Positions 1 through 12,766 of a stretch of 64,000 nt of DNA are shown one piece after another. Source of the DNA: Blastobasis lacticolella (Eukaryota > Arthropoda > Insecta > Lepidoptera > Blastobasidae); contig LR990051.1 of NCBI GenBank assembly GCA_905147135.1, positions 2,151,963-2,215,962 of the forward strand, given 5' to 3'. A program made the position numbers and the translations under genes. The notes beneath the pieces were generated by a model. That model had not been told where the DNA came from. It worked only from the letters and a program-made list of their open reading frames with translations, and did no database searches. Every line of letters begins with the position of its first letter. Within the stretch, counting starts at the first letter, position 1.

Positions 1-544
1 TTGACCCATTTGCTGGTTTCCGATTGAGCTGAAATTTTTCACACTCGTGTAAATGTGTCCGGGACAATGCAGTGTTATGATACTATCGAGCTGATCTGAT
101 GATGGAGACGGAAGGTGGCCATAGGAACTCGTAAACTACGCATGGTAAACCCATCGAGTTTGGGCTCGTTTGATTAGTGTTGACAAATACTCTGACTGAT
201 CATAAAGAATGCGTGATAAAAGCTTGCTATGAAAAAATATTTTTCATTTGAGCTTGTTTTTTACTTAGCATAACTATAGTTTCCTCATGTCTACATATTT
301 CAGATTTGCCATTTCCACCTCACTGTAAGTAAAAGGTATGAAGACCAAGCATTTTTATTTTTATAGCGATACTCATAAACCTATACAGTTTTTTTAGAAC
401 CAACAAAGAGTTTTATCAACACAGTTCCTCGCAAGTGTGATGCAAAACGTTCTATGAAACGCGTGTGCATTGATCATTACGGCGCACTTGTATCGTTTAT
501 AGTACTTGTATCGTTTATAGTAGTATTGATTTTAAATAAATGAA
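1..544. other. No gene seen
   Basis: AT-rich sequence with a short direct duplication (ACTTGTATCGTTTATAGTA at about 487-525). No coding frame or recognisable repeat. Confidence 0.6.
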
Positions 545-715
545 AATAATAATCTTAGCGTTAATGTCCCGATTGTGTTCTCGAGGACGAGGGCCCGGGG
601 ACCGCCTGGACCGTGATCCATGATTTGGCGATCACCTGATCAATGACAATGGAGCGACACCCATCTGACCTCCGTGACTAGTCAGATGCTCAACCGCCCG
701 GCCACCGACGCTCTT
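545..715 (+). repeat. Repeat U fragment
   Basis: It shares TTAGCGTTAATGTCCCGATT, TGTTCTCGAGGACGAGG and TCTGACCTCCGTGAC with the copies at 11972-12250, 42110-42575 and 48830-49080. A short start-only piece also occurs antisense at 3700-3755. Confidence 0.6.
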
Positions 716-848
716 AAATAAATAAAGAATCGTGGATAAATTCCCACAGCGCTATATCTTTTCAATTTCTGCCTGGCCGGGAATCAAACCCGGGACCTCT
801 TGCGTGGCAGACCACCATGTTGACCACTGAACCACTCAGGTCGTCAAA
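713..848 (-). repeat. tRNA-Gly-derived SINE, internally deleted
   Basis: On the minus strand the head (CGACCTGAGTGGTTCAGTGG... CTGCCACGCAAGAGGTCCCG, then GGTTTGATTCC as B box) resembles tRNA-Gly(GCC). The body is much shorter than in the copy at 40998 and ends (TTTATT)n. Confidence 0.75.
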
Positions 849-1339
849 CCGTCTTACAATATTGACTTTAATTATTCTTAAAATAAAAATGTTATTTATA
901 TTTCTGCTAAAAGAACTATGCAGCCGAACTAGTAGTAATAAAAGACATGATTAACAAAGAGTGGTTCCAGAGGAAATTCCGGAATAGGTCCCCCCCAACA
1001 TACATCGTTATAATTCTCTATACCCATACATGAAGCCCATCCTTATCTACGAGCACTTAGCGTAAACGAAATATGGAATGGGAACGAAAACTAATTTAGT
1101 CACTCGTCCAATCCGGAATGAGGCAAGATTTTAGAGCGGGGCCGGAGCAGAAAAAGGCGGCACGGTTTTGTAATATTAATAGCTGTGTTCCGTTATTTAT
1201 TTCCCAAGTTACAGTTTGTTAACTCGGTAAAAGGCCGCGTGGGAAATATGCCGGACGAATTTTGTGTCTTCCCGAGACTGGGGCTGGAGGTGAGAACAAT
1301 TTTCGTATTCGAAGCAAAAGCGGTACTGGGATTATAAAT

Positions 1340-1700
1340 CTCTTTGGGGTGCAAGTTTTTTGGGTTGTCAACGGTGTTGTCCTCTACTTCTATACATAGT
1401 ATAAAAGAAATTCGCTTCCTGCCGTCTGGTCCTATGTATCTATGTACGCTTAGATCTTTTAAACTACGCAACGTATTTCACGTCGTTCAACAATATATAG
1501 TACTAGCGGCCCGCCCCGGCTTCGCACGGGTAGTAAACCTTAACAAATTATACACCTGAACCTTCGTCATGAATCACGTTGTCTAAAACCGCACTATGTA
1601 GTCTGAGTGTGAATACCGCATGAAAATCCGTTCAGTAGTTCTTGAGTTTATCGCGTACAGAATGACAGTAAGACACGGCGTGGGACTTCGTTTTATAATA
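1340..1700 (+). repeat. Repeat V fragment followed by RTE-like tail
   Basis: CATAGTATAAAAGAAATTCG, TACGCTTAGATCTTTTAAAC and CGTTCAACAATATA identify repeat V. From 1500, CCGCCCCGGCTTCGCACGGG starts a second common LINE-tail type. Confidence 0.6.
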
Positions 1701-1918
1701 TGAAGTAATTATATTATACTTAAGTATGTACTGAGTAGTGTCCCGTTACAAACAGGACACCATATTACGATCACAAAAGTTCCAACCGTCTCCTCAACCA
1801 TTTTAGAGGGAAGGGGGCGACCCGGCTCCTGACGGCCGTATTTCTTGACATTGACTCCCCTCCCGTACGTACCCCGTGCTGCCTAGATAGCCGAGCGGAC
1901 TGAGCGGCGAACACGCGA

Positions 1919-2495
1919 CTTTTTTCTAATATTCACATTTTTAAACTCGTGATATCTTTTGAATGGAATGTCTGAATTGAATAATTCAAAAAGTTATATA
2001 AAGGTATTGAAGCAGTCGTGAATATGAAGTAATTGATTTTGATAAGGATTAATACCAAGGTACAAATAAAGAGCGTTTTTTAGCGGCGGCATTTCAATTA
2101 TGTTTTGAAAAAAAAGAACACTTATTGTGACATAACTATAATAGTTAGACATATACTGTCGCGACACTTTTTGTAGATAATGATGTGTTCTGCAAAGTCG
2201 TAGTACATTATTTTGTTCTGTCATCAATAGTTTTCGCAGCGCACGCGATGTAAGGAATTTTTTGGGTATTTTTTTACACCTTGGGTTACATTATTGGAGT
2301 TTTATTAATGATCCGTATATTTTTAGAAAATATAATATAGCCTATGTCACCCGCGGATAGTGTAGCTTTCCAACGGTGAAAGAATTTTTGAAATCGGTCC
2401 AGTAGTTTCGAAGCCTATTCAATACAAACAAACAAACAAAAAATCAAACATTTCCTCTTTATAATATTATAGTAATAGTAATAGTATATAGTATA
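1919..2495 (+). repeat. Repeat D, continuous copy
   Basis: About 575 bp, ending in the RTE-like tail GAATTTTTGAAATCGGTCCA followed by (CAAA)n. The reverse complement of 11835-12680 aligns along its length, except for an interruption there. Confidence 0.7.
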
Positions 2496-2600
2496 GATGA
2501 CTGATTCAAGAGGAAGGTTTACAAGCAAGAATTAAAAAGGTTGGTATGTGTAAAATAAGTGTACGCGAAAGAAGTCGCATCGGGTTCACCAGTATGGCTA
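2496..2600 (+). repeat. Repeat V tail fragment
   Basis: GATTCAAGAGGAAGGTTTAC and GAAGTCGCATCGGGTTCACC match the end of the V copies at 19900 and 51895. Confidence 0.5.
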
Positions 2601-3254
2601 TAATTTACACAGGTTGTAAAAAAATTATAGGATTAATTAAAGATAAATTATAGCCTATAATTTATCACGAAAAGTGTGTTTACTGCACGAACACGCATAT
2701 TCCCATTTTACGCGGACGAAGTCGCGAAGTACATGAAAGTAGAATTCTCGCATTCCATTTAATTCGAGCAATCAGCAACGACGCGGCATCAGTGTAGGGT
2801 TACCTTGCATTTTAATTGGCAGGAGTTGGAACTCGATATTCGAATCGTTATTTGTTTGTATTCCATGATTTACTTTTTTAAATTGTATTGTTAACATCCC
2901 GTCGCCCACTTTGGGAATTTGTCAAGCCAGAGGACTCCGCTTGAATGTGTACCACCGAATGAGGTTAATATTCTCCCGCAATGAGGTTAATCATCATAGT
3001 CTGTATTGTTGTGAACATTACATCTAAGTGTACCGTCGTATAGACGCCATGGCGACAGTTGCTGATTTCCATCAGGTGCATGTGCCACCAAAGGTGGATA
3101 GGGCCCGGCGGAATTTAATTCAGCTGTCTGTCCTAGACCTTGCATGTAGCCATACGTACTGTTTTATTGCACGCCAAATTCCTGATCGCAGTTAAACTTA
3201 TAAGGTCCTAACGCAAGATCAGTTAGTGTCCAGTAGGTACATAAAAGCCACGGA
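2600..3254. other. No gene seen
   Basis: Includes a small AT-rich palindrome (GGATTAATTAAAGATAAATT... near 2630-2670). GCGACGGGATGTTAAC-type LINE-tail residue lies near 2895. No coding frame supported. Confidence 0.5.
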
Positions 3255-3375
3255 TTTTGAATGAATGAATGAATGAATGAAAAATTCTTTATTGCTTATA
3301 CATAGAATAAAACAAAAACAAAGAAAAAAAAAAAAACAAATAAAAGCAACCGGCGGCCTTATCGCTTAAAGCAGA
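3255..3375 (-). repeat. LINE 3' tail, antisense, with (CATT)n
   Basis: On the minus strand GCGATAAGGCCGCCGGTTGC is followed by a T-rich stretch, AATAAAGAATTTTTC and (ATTC)n. 16610-16725 is a second copy in the same orientation. Confidence 0.6.
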
Positions 3376-4789
3376 CTATGATGAAACTTTTCATTATTAT
3401 TGCTTTACACTAGAATAGATAACAACAGCATTTTACGAAGTTACGTGAAGTATTGGGGAAACAAAGTAAGTAGTCGTGTTTATAGTAATGGTAGTATGTC
3501 TTGGCACTGGCGTAGCACAAGCGTAGCACTCCCGTAGAAGTTCGTAGCAATCCATTCAACAGAAAGGAGTGAACAGGTTTTTCGGCCCGGCCTGGTTTTG
3601 GGCCGCGGGCCGAAACGTCTGATGCATTAAAATTAATATTTTTCGCCTGGAGAAATGGTTTTAGAACAGTCGTGGAAAAACTTTTATTTATAGAATAAGC
3701 TGGCCCCGGGCCCTTGTTGAGAAAGCACAACCGCGACATTAACGTCAAGATGATGATGATATTTCCAACAGCAAACTCCTCGAGGTGCTGCAACCAATAT
3801 GAGGTAATAACAAGGACATTATGTCAAAATCGTTCGGTAACAACCATTCCATATTTGCAAGAATTTCTCGCAGCACGATTTAATAAAATCGTAATTTAAA
3901 AGATTTATACAAATATGATATGAATTCTCGAAACTGGGTTATCCGTGATCATTCAAGCGTGAAATTGCATTACTCATTCCTATCAGTTCAATGATGTCCT
4001 GATTATTATTATATTATTATTTTTCAACTCACATGCTTATAAAGGGGGACTACTAAATACGCGTGCTTTTTGTTTACATTACCACACTCGTGCGATAATG
4101 TTTTTTGACTTGGAAAAGGCTTTTTATGTGTCTTCCTCACAAGGGTATTTAAAAACGTCCAAAGACAATCGCGGTACATTGGTCATCCACAGCCCACAAC
4201 AGTCTACTGCCGGATTTGAACCTCCTTCAAATCAGTGGAGGGGTTTTTCATTATCTCCACTATCTTGACAGGCGGGTTACAGTGAGATCGCAGTGTTTAA
4301 AATACACAACAGGAATAGCTCATGCACATTATTTATTTATTTATTTATTTATAGGATATGCAACAGCAATTTTATTCTAAGCCATAACTACATACATGTT
4401 TTCAATTTAGAAGCCATTAACAGGATAACACAATTACAGTAATTTAACACATTAGTTATTTAGTAACTGGTAAATTGCTTCTTCTGACTTGTGTTTGTCA
4501 ATTGTGCATGGCCGGCGCCACAAAATTATATTCAAGCATCCACCCCGTGTTATTCCCGCGTTCGTTTCACGCAGCGCATTTGTTCTCGCAAAGTTATCGA
4601 TGAAATGGTGACTGTGTTGGATTGTTTCGCTCGTTTTCTCGGCTTCTTGCGCCTCACAGCACATGCTGAGTGGAGTGGCCGCCGCGGCACCGACAGTGGC
4701 ATGGAAGGCTACTGCAAGTAAGCAGTTACCAAAGCCCATGGACGTTGGTAATACCAGGGATATCACTCCCGTGTTGCCAGACCTATATA

Positions 4790-4985
4790 AACATTTTTTA
4801 AGAAGAACTTCTTAGACTATCCAGGCATTTAACCACCAACATCTCACCTAGTGGTAAATGACGATGAGGTCAATGATTAGCAGGCCTGTCTAGGAACACT
4901 CTAGCCTTGAAGGCGTCTAGATTATAATGATCAGAGAATACACTCGCAGACAGCACGTTCCATTATTATACACCTTTCTTAAAAA
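4790..4985 (-). mobile_element. Antisense 3' end of the same LINE family as 12767-14710
   Basis: The reverse complement matches the closing part of the LINE at 12767: AATGGAACGTGCTGTCTGCG, then the ACGCCTTCAAGGCTAGAGTG segment, and TAAATGCCTGGATAGTCTAA at the 3' end, with scattered substitutions. It is a short 5'-truncated copy. Confidence 0.75.
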
Positions 4986-5024
4986 GGATCTGGGATGGAA
5001 ACTGCTGGTCCTCCTCCGTCCCTA

Positions 5025-5522
5025 CCCCTCTCTTTTAATAAACTGCGAGCATGGATGAGCAAACACACGAAGGACCAGCGAAACATCCGTTTACAAAACA
5101 CATCAGGATGTAGACAGTCGACGTTGGTGGTGACCGAGTGATCACCAAGACTAACTAATAAACTGCTAAATCTTAAACGGAAGGAACTCAGGACAGTAGT
5201 TGGTACAATAACAGGACACCTCCCCTGAACAAACTACTGTTCACGATAGGAGCTACAGACAGCCCTTTGTGCAGGGGATGCCTAGTAGACGAAGAAACAG
5301 CGGCCCATGTGATCCTGAAATGTGAGGGACTAGAGGACCATAGGGCTTTTAAGCTGAATAAAAGTCGCATTAGGAACGGGGTCCCTCCGAGAGATCTGCG
5401 AGCGTCCGAAGAGACTGCTGGACTTATGAGGGGAGCTGGACTGGCTAAATTAACACGCCTTAATTACATACAATTGTTACCAAGTTTGAGTTCAAGTGCG
5501 GAAAAGGAGCACATTAACCTAT
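5025..5522 (+). pseudogene. LINE ORF2 C-terminal (RNase H tail / zinc knuckle) fragment
   Basis: Following the frames gives KELRTVVGTITGH, then LCRGCLVDEETAAHVILKCEGLEDHR, a Cys-x2-Cys...His...Cys pattern typical of the end of jockey/R1/I-group LINE proteins. At least one frame change and stops are present near 5140-5240. The 3' side runs to the stop at 5522. Confidence 0.65.
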
Positions 5523-5737
5523 AACCTACAACCCCTTTCTTGAAGAACTCCATGTTCTATTTTTAGTGATAACCTCAAGATGATTATTATTACTTGATAG
5601 GTGAAAGTAGGTACCTACTAAATATATATCGTATGTAAGGATTATGTGGAATTTTTCCCGTTTGCAAAAACCCTCGCGGGTTCCATTGGCGCTTGTCTGG
5701 CATCAAGCGAAACTCATAAACATTGTTAACAACATGA

Positions 5738-6061
5738 CTAGCATAACAGTTCAGAACTAGTTTTTGCCGGATTTAAAAACTGACCGATAAAGTAACCCAA
5801 ACTCCAGTTGGTGCCAAAACATTCATACGTGATGGAGTATCCTGTGTGGGGCGGGAATGGCTGGATGCAGCTCGCGTCCCCGAAGCTATGGAATAAACAA
5901 CAGCCCTCCCCTGCCAAAGTTCCACTGCACTTGTTTATGAGAGCGAACCCATCCCGAGGGAGTCGCTTATGATCCGACAACTCACCCGGAAAAACGGCCT
6001 TACCTCTCTGCCAAACAGAGCCAGTGTAAACGAGACGGAAGATGCGAGTTCCGGTACTCAA
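5738..6061 (-). CDS. Uncharacterised Cys-containing ORF (107 aa)
   Basis: I do not recognise this frame. It contains seven cysteines (for example LINKCSGTLAGEGCCLFHSF) and an AGAG|GTAAGG donor-like site near 5998-6003. A second open frame on the same strand lies just upstream (6000-6203). It may be a fossil exon or chance. Confidence 0.2.
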   Translation of the reverse strand: MSTGTRIFRLVYTGSVWQRGKAVFPGELSDHKRLPRDGFALINKCSGTLAGEGCCLFHSFGDASCIQPFPPHTGYSITYECFGTNWSLGYFIGQFLNPAKTSSELLC

Positions 6062-6696
6062 ATATGCTTAGTAAGACATCAATTTGGAGCACTGCATTCC
6101 CATTCTGAATTGAATGTAATGGTGATAAGGAGTAATTTTCAATGGGCGTTTGGTGCGGCTTGCAGCTGTAATAGCACCGGAAAAGTTGGAGAAACATCGA
6201 CATAATAATACATATATTATTTAAACACCCACAGAGGGGAGGTTTGTGGTGTTGCTGTCAATTATTTGTCGGTGATTTATAATGCAATTTTGTGGATCTT
6301 ACCATTTACACGTAACTTATTTGTGCGGGGTCCAGCTCAAATTACATTAATATTTCGAATTCAGGCATAAAAATGGTAAGGAAGTGTGTTTGGTGGTTGA
6401 AACTTTTTTTGCCTGCCCGTTTTGTAGAATCCTCATATACAAAACACTAGTAGTGTTCGCGACCGTCGCACCAAATCTCCCATGGACTTATAGCTATTTA
6501 TACCTCTAACAATAGATCTATGAAATTATAAATAGTTTCTTGCAATTTATCTATAAAAAGGCCAAGCCATATTTTTCGACCACGATGTATGGTTTGTAGA
6601 ATTAGCCCTAACAGAGCTAGGGAGAGTAGGGTTAGAGACAACTTATTAACAGTGAAAGCGTTTCGAGCTTGCAAGGCTTGACGAACTAATTTTACC

Positions 6697-6915
6697 TATA
6701 ATCTGTTTAAACTGACTTGTCTTATTTGGTGAATAAACAATGCCCAAAATCACGACTTGCCGTATCAGTCACGCTACGTATATTGTGTATAGATGTCTTG
6801 AATTATACAAGAAACACATAGAATGTGAATTTTAACAAATAATGCTGCACATTATCCATTTAAATACATTATTTCCTTAACCAAATAAGACAAGTCAGTC
6901 GGGACAGATTATATG
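6697..6915. mobile_element. Short MITE-like inverted repeat
   Basis: ATAATCTGTTTAAACTGACT...TTATTTGGT at 6697-6732 is inverted at 6880-6913 (ACCAAATAAGACAAGTCAGT...). The interior is AT-rich with no gene. Confidence 0.6.
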
Positions 6916-7339
6916 TGGAATGTTTTTGGAGGCATTATTGGTGGCTAATTGACATATTTCTTCATGTTTACCAGACTGCGACAAAAGGAGAGTAATGTTT
7001 TTCGAGCACATGTATCTATGTCTATTTCTTTGACACCGGCGACAGTCATAACGGCTTAATGGATTTTAACTTATGTGGTATTATTATATTCGTCTTGGTC
7101 GCCCGAATGACACTGGGATGTACCCAGAAAAAATAAAATAAGATTAAATTAGTTTGTAGATGCCTCAGTGTCTTCAACAGCTTAATAGCTGCAGTCGTTC
7201 TTAAATTATGCACGAACATGCAAAATTTTGATACCTTGGGTTATATTATTGCAACTTTCCTAGGGATCTCTTATTTTTAAACTATCTAATCTTTTATAAT
7301 ATCAGTAAAAATAATATGTAGTGCGTAAAACCGGCGGGT

Positions 7340-7600
7340 GGCTATATTTATGCATAGTATAAATCAAAGTCGCTTCCAGCCGTCTGTCCGTATCTATGTG
7401 GGTACGCTTAGATCTTTTAAACTACGGATTTTAATGCGGTTTTCAACAATAGATAGAGTGATCTTGAGGAAAGCTTATAAAGAAGAAAAAAGGGTATGCA
7501 GGGGTAAAGTAGGTGTACGCGAAGTCGGGTATTTAGAGGTAAAGCAAGTGTATGAGGCCGAAGTCACGCCGGGTCCACTAGCGAGTAATAATACTTAATA
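7340..7600 (+). repeat. Repeat V copy
   Basis: It contains CATAGTATAAATCAAAGTCG, CCGTCTGTCCGTATCTATG, ACGCTTAGATCTTTTAAACT and the ending GAAGTCACGCCGGGTCCACT. The open frame at 7338 is repeat-derived. Confidence 0.65.
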
Positions 7601-8280
7601 TAGTAAACCATTAGTTACTTCAAAACGCGCCCTCATCCAAAACAAACCGCCAATGAAGAATAATTGTCGTGGCAATAGATTTATAATTCTGCAGCACCCT
7701 GCCCAGGGTCAACCAAGATATTAAATATTCGGCAGCACCCTATCGGCCCATGAAGTGCGCGGAATATAAATTATTCCCCATCGCAATGGATTAATGGTGA
7801 TTCGGAGCGAAATTGACGTCTGCCCCGCGACCGGCCTTCCTCCGCCAAGATTTACACAGGCCAACTTCATCGGGGTCGCACAAGCGTAAATTTTGACGGT
7901 GCCCCAGGAAAATTGGGAGGGAAATCTCTTTGAAATGTATAGACGGAATACGCGACGCTGGCGACGAGCGAAATAAAAATATCGTGTGTGTTACCTATCT
8001 ATTGCGTTAAACGAGTGAGACGGTTCGCATTTACGACGCTGAATCAATTCCAAATTCACGATCGTTCAGGAAGAATCGCGTTCATTTTATTCTGAACCTG
8101 CCTATTCAAAATGTTCAGTCGGTTTGTGGTTGGATGGCCACCAAACGTTGGTACTTCGCGTTTAGAGCGTCCTCCGCGTTATTGAACAATGCCTAAATCT
8201 TCTCACGTGGCAGTGGGTTGGAGACCGCAGTGTTGATAATACTCAACAGAACATTTCTGTTAGTGTGTGTGTTAGTAGTT

Positions 8281-8680
8281 GCGAACAACGATGGTTTAAC
8301 AGCCTCTATACATAGTACTAGCATCATTTATACATAATACGCGACTTCGTTATTGCGATATCCTACTCCTACCGTACTCTACCCTTATCCCTACTATATA
8401 CCTACCCTACACCTATGTTGTAGGGTAAACATTGTAAGTAAATAGGTGTAGATATATAGTTAAAATCAGTCGGGGTCCCATTTTCATATAGGTAGACACG
8501 GATACCTTCTTAATATTTTTAGAGAATTGGCCTGCTTCATTTATTAGTATATTTAAAACAAAGTCGCTTCCTGCTACATATCCCACTGTACGCATGTACG
8601 TTAGACCTTTTAAACTTCACAACGGAATTGAATGCGGTTTTCAACAATAGATCAATCGTTTCAAGGAAAAAGTTTAGGGG
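8281..8680. repeat. Two facing repeat V fragments
   Basis: 8281-8430 is V-like in reverse (CTACCCTTATCCCTACTATA). 8540-8680 is V in plus orientation (AAACAAAGTCGCTTCCTGCT, then GTACGTTAGACCTTTTAAAC). Confidence 0.5.
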
Positions 8681-9060
8681 ATAGGGTAGCACAATACGCA
8701 AATGAAGTAGCGGCCAGACAGAAGGTAAACATTAAAATCATAGCAAACAACAGCTACAAAAAATAAACATTAAAAAACTGAAAATACACGACGCATTTAA
8801 ATAAATAATCACGCCATTACAGTAAGTAAAAGGGCATAAAGCCTAGTTCAACCAAAGATAATGATCGGTGTGCCGTAGCAAGTTTACAGTCTATCATTTC
8901 GATACAAAACATACTTATTTTGTATATGAATAATAGATTAACGACATTAACGACGTTCGACCAGTTCGAGATTCGGCAGTTAAAACAAAACGAGTTGGGC
9001 TCATAACCTTGAAAAAGTTTCCATTGAAATACAATACGCTAAACTTAGCTTAACTTAAAT

Positions 9061-10504
9061 GGAAGAGTTTTTTTTATGTCATCCAGTAGGCAAACAGGCA
9101 AGTGGGCCACCTACTGGAAAGTGGTCACCACTGCCTATAGACATTAGCAGCACCAAGAGTATCGCCAATGCGTTGCCCACCTCTATAACACGTTGCTCTG
9201 ACAGCAAAAAGACAAATGCCCCTTCACTGCCAAAGCCTCGCACACTGTTCCAAGAACCCTTCAGACCTGACATTTCGAACTAAGCACAGAATGTGACGCG
9301 TTATGTTATTCTAAATGATCAGCAAAAACACCCGTGTGGAAATTCCTTATAGTTTTGGAGAAAACTCTAACCTAATTACGTCGATTTTTTTTACTTCGAA
9401 AGTAAAATATTAATTTTTCTACCAGAACATTTACTTTATTTGCCCAACTTTTTACATACATTTATTGAGCGTTTAAAAGCCTATTTTTTATAGCCTTTCC
9501 TAGTCGACAATGTAAGCGTAAGGCGAAATAATAATATTTTTCATTAAAATGGTTTTATTTTAATATCTATAATAATTCAAGCTATTAGCACCCAAAAATC
9601 TATTTAAAAGGTAGAGCATTAGGCTGTCTATCTTCCTAAAAAGATTCGGTAAAAGATTGTGCCCAAAAATGTGGAATTTTCGTAGACTTATTTTACTTTC
9701 TGCTCCACTGTATTTGCCGCGGACGAAGCCGCGGGTAACAGCTAGTAATACAATAAAAATCGTTCAATGCATAGTATTTTTAAATTTAGAACTTACTAAA
9801 AGTTCATAGCAAATGTGTATATGAAATATTGATATTACTAAGTTTCAGGCGTTTGTAGTTAGGAAATATTTAGAATCAAATTTCTCCTATATCCCACGGA
9901 ATTAGCAGCTGTTTTTTTTTAGGAAGATAGACAGCCTAATGCTCTACCTTTTAAATAGATTTTTGGGTGCTAATAGCTTGAATTATTATAGATATTAAAA
10001 TAAAACCATTTTAATGAAAAATATTATTATTTCGCCTTACGCTTACATTGTCGACTAGGAAAGGCTATAAAAAAATAGACTTTTAAACGCTCAATAAATG
10101 TATGTAAAAAGTTGGGCAAATAAAGTAAATGTTCTGGTAGAAAAATTAATATTTTATTTTCGAAATAAAAAAATATTGACGTTTAGGTTAGAGTTTTCTC
10201 CAAAACTATAAGGAATTTCCACACGGGAGTTTTTGCTTATCATTTAGAATAACATAACGCGTCACATTCTGTGCTTAGTTCGAAATGTCAGGTCCGAAGG
10301 GTTCTTGGAACACTGTGCCTCGGTTCCCCAAATCCCCACCCCATGGCGCACTGGAAAACTTACTCACCGGCAGAAACACAACACTATTTAAAAGAGTATT
10401 GTTTAGCTGCGGTATTCTGTAAGGTGGAGGTACTTCCCCAGTCGGGTGGCTCCAATTCGAACGGGATACCCCGCTATGCCCTACCTCTCTTAAAACATAT
10501 TTAA
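9061..10504 (+). repeat. Repeat R copy, interrupted by element C
   Basis: The start (TAGGCAAACAGGCAAGTGGG...CCACTGCCTATAGACATTAG) and the end (TTCCCCAAATCC... ACCGGCAGAAACA... ATGCCCTACCTCTCT) match the 310-bp copy at 22200-22510 when reversed. The 1,077 bp between 9241 and 10317 are foreign. Confidence 0.75.
9241..10317. mobile_element. Foldback element C (1,077 bp) with about 400-bp terminal inverted repeats
   Basis: The left arm 9241-9642 is nearly the perfect reverse complement of the right arm 9913-10317. Ends read CACACTGTTCCAAGAACCC and, inverted, CACAGTGTTCCAAGAACCC. CCTCG is found directly on both sides (9236-9240 and 10318-10322), a 5-bp target duplication. The element interrupts a copy of repeat R: 9061-9240 and 10318-10504 line up with the uninterrupted copy at 22200-22510. 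The 270-bp centre contains a piece ending GCCGCGGGTAACAGCTAGTA and no gene. Confidence 0.88.
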
Positions 10505-11277
10505 ATTGATATCTCTAATAAACGCATGCCTACACAATCATGTTTCTTTTAACGTAGTAAAACAACCCTGTCCGTCTGCCGGACCGCAGTTTGGCTCAGA
10601 AACTCTAATAGATACTGGAGACCTGAGGTAAAAAGTATATTTCTGGGCGCCTACCTACCTACTCGTTAAGCTGAGATGATATTTTTTTCTCGCCTATTCC
10701 GTTGTGTGGTGTATCGTATACAAATCACTTCAAACTCCAAAGGCCATTACACGTAGGCAATTCCTTTACTATCAAAGTGTTGTTCGACCAAACCAACCAA
10801 TGTAAAGCACGCAAGTTTTTAAACGATCACTGAAATGCGATGCAGAGATAAATGAACCTGATAATGCAATGTTAAAAACTTAAAATGGGAAACAGGCTGC
10901 CAGCCAGGCCATGGTTTAATGCCTCTCATAAAAACATGAAAAAGTTTGCTCCGACGCGCGCTAACTTTGCCGCTGTACAGCGCGTAATAGTCTGCCTCGT
11001 GGGCCTGCAAACTAGTTGCGGAATATCCGAAACGTTATTAAAAGCCACTTTTTGCCAACTAAAGCTAATTTTGATCAACAATGTCTGTACATTGTGTTTT
11101 GCTGGAGCACATTGGACATTAAAAACCTAGGATAGGTACCTACATTTAAATAGGCTAGGGAGAGGCGTTCTTTGTACTGGGGTATAGGTACACTTTCCAA
11201 GACCTTATTTAAATTTTGATTAAGCCCTTAAATTCTTCTAACTCTATTGCGTCAGGTAAGGAAGGATGTATGGACTC
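10505..11277. other. No gene seen
   Basis: Short frames on both strands at 10819-11130 overlap and lack family resemblance. Nothing else is recognised. Confidence 0.5.
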
Positions 11278-11834
11278 TGGTACCCATTCCAATAGCTATG
11301 TGTAATACCTACAACGTTGGATATAGAGCAAGAGCCCATGAGGGCCAGACCTTCCTATTGTCCGTAAGTATGAAAGTTTTTCCATGTGTGTCCCCAACAC
11401 AGGTAAGAATGATCCCCACCCATGAAACCTGGATCGTGGTTCCTTTGGCAGGTAACAGGTAACAAAGGTGTATAAAATCTTATCTCCAATTTCTTAAGTT
11501 AGCAAGCTCAATTTTTTTGCATTTTATTCGTAACAGCATTAATACTCACGATGCTCATTGCCAGACACATAGTATGGTTACAACCCTCCGCCGGACACCC
11601 CTAAACTATAATTCTCTGTAATTATACTTACCTTATATTAGGAAAGCTGAATTTTATAAATGTTATTCAGAGAATTATTAAACTGAGTTTTCTCAGTAGC
11701 CAGACAGTTTTTTGGGTTCTATAATCCTGCCAGACGCATTAAAAGTGTAATAGTTGCGAGAGTGGGGCTCATATACAACAACTGGTGCGAGTGAGACAGA
11801 GCGCTCGGTTCGGTGCGATCTTTTACTGCGCATC

Positions 11835-12680
11835 AGCTGTCGTCTATACTAATATTATAAAAAGGAAATGTTTGATGTTTTGTTTGTTTGTTTGTTTGTT
11901 TTTATTGAATAGGCTTCGAAACTACTGGTCCTATTTCAAAAATTCTTTCACCGTTGGGAAGCTACACTATCCCCGGGTGACCATCTTGGCGTTAATGTCC
12001 CGGTTGTGCTCTCGCGCACGAGGATCCAGGATTTGGCAGGTCAGGTAATTACAGTGGAGCGACTGCCGTCTGACCTCCATGACCCTGCTAACAAGGGAAA
12101 CTGACCAGATTGGATCATGGTTACACATCCAGTCGCCTGAATGTGCAGGTTTCATCACGATGTTTTCCCTCACCGTAAGAGCATCGGTTAGTATTCAACT
12201 AATGTACATAACTCAAAAAACATTCATTGGTACATGGCCGGAGCGGGAGCGTAATTTTCTAAAAAATTACGGTTCATTAATAAAACTCCAATAATGTAAC
12301 CCAAGGTGTAAAAAAATACCCAAAAAATTCCTTACATCGCGTGTGCTGCGAAAACTATTGATGATAGAACAAAATAATGTACTACGACTTTGCAGAACAC
12401 ATCATTATCTATAAAAAGTGTCACGACAGTATATGTCTAACTATTATAATTATGTCACATGTATGCATGTGTTCTTTTATTTTCAAAATTTAATTGAAAT
12501 GCCGCCGCTAAAAAACGCTATTTATTGGTACTTTGCTATTAATCCTTATCAAAATCAATTACTTCATATTCACGACTGCTTCAATACCTTTATATAACTT
12601 TTTGAATTATGCAATTCAGACATTCCATTCGAGAGATATCACGAGTTTAAAAATGTGAATATTAGAAAAAATTTACTGAT
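11835..12680 (-). repeat. Repeat D, inverted copy interrupted by repeat U
   Basis: 12260-12680 corresponds to 1919-2330, and 11835-11972 corresponds to about 2345-2480. The 280 bp between are a copy of repeat U. The D copy lies inside foldback B. Confidence 0.7.
11972..12250 (+). repeat. Repeat U, near-complete copy
   Basis: It runs from CATCTTGGCGTTAATGTCCC to GTACATGGCCGGAG. It is inserted in repeat D. It shares AATGTGCAGGTTTCATCACG and TTTTCCCTCACCGTAAGAGC with the other U copies. Confidence 0.65.
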
Positions 12681-12766
12681 TAAATGTGAATATTAGAACA
12701 TTTTTACTGATTATAGATTAAAAAATTTATTATTCTGACTGTAATAATTTTATTTTATTAAATTTC

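Noticed and set aside
4452..4766. 104-codon minus-strand ORF as a host gene
   Set aside because: It lies in a LINE-rich stretch, ends next to an (ATTT)n tail and AATAAA typical of a retroelement 3' end, and its overlapping plus frame is equally open. No domain is seen.
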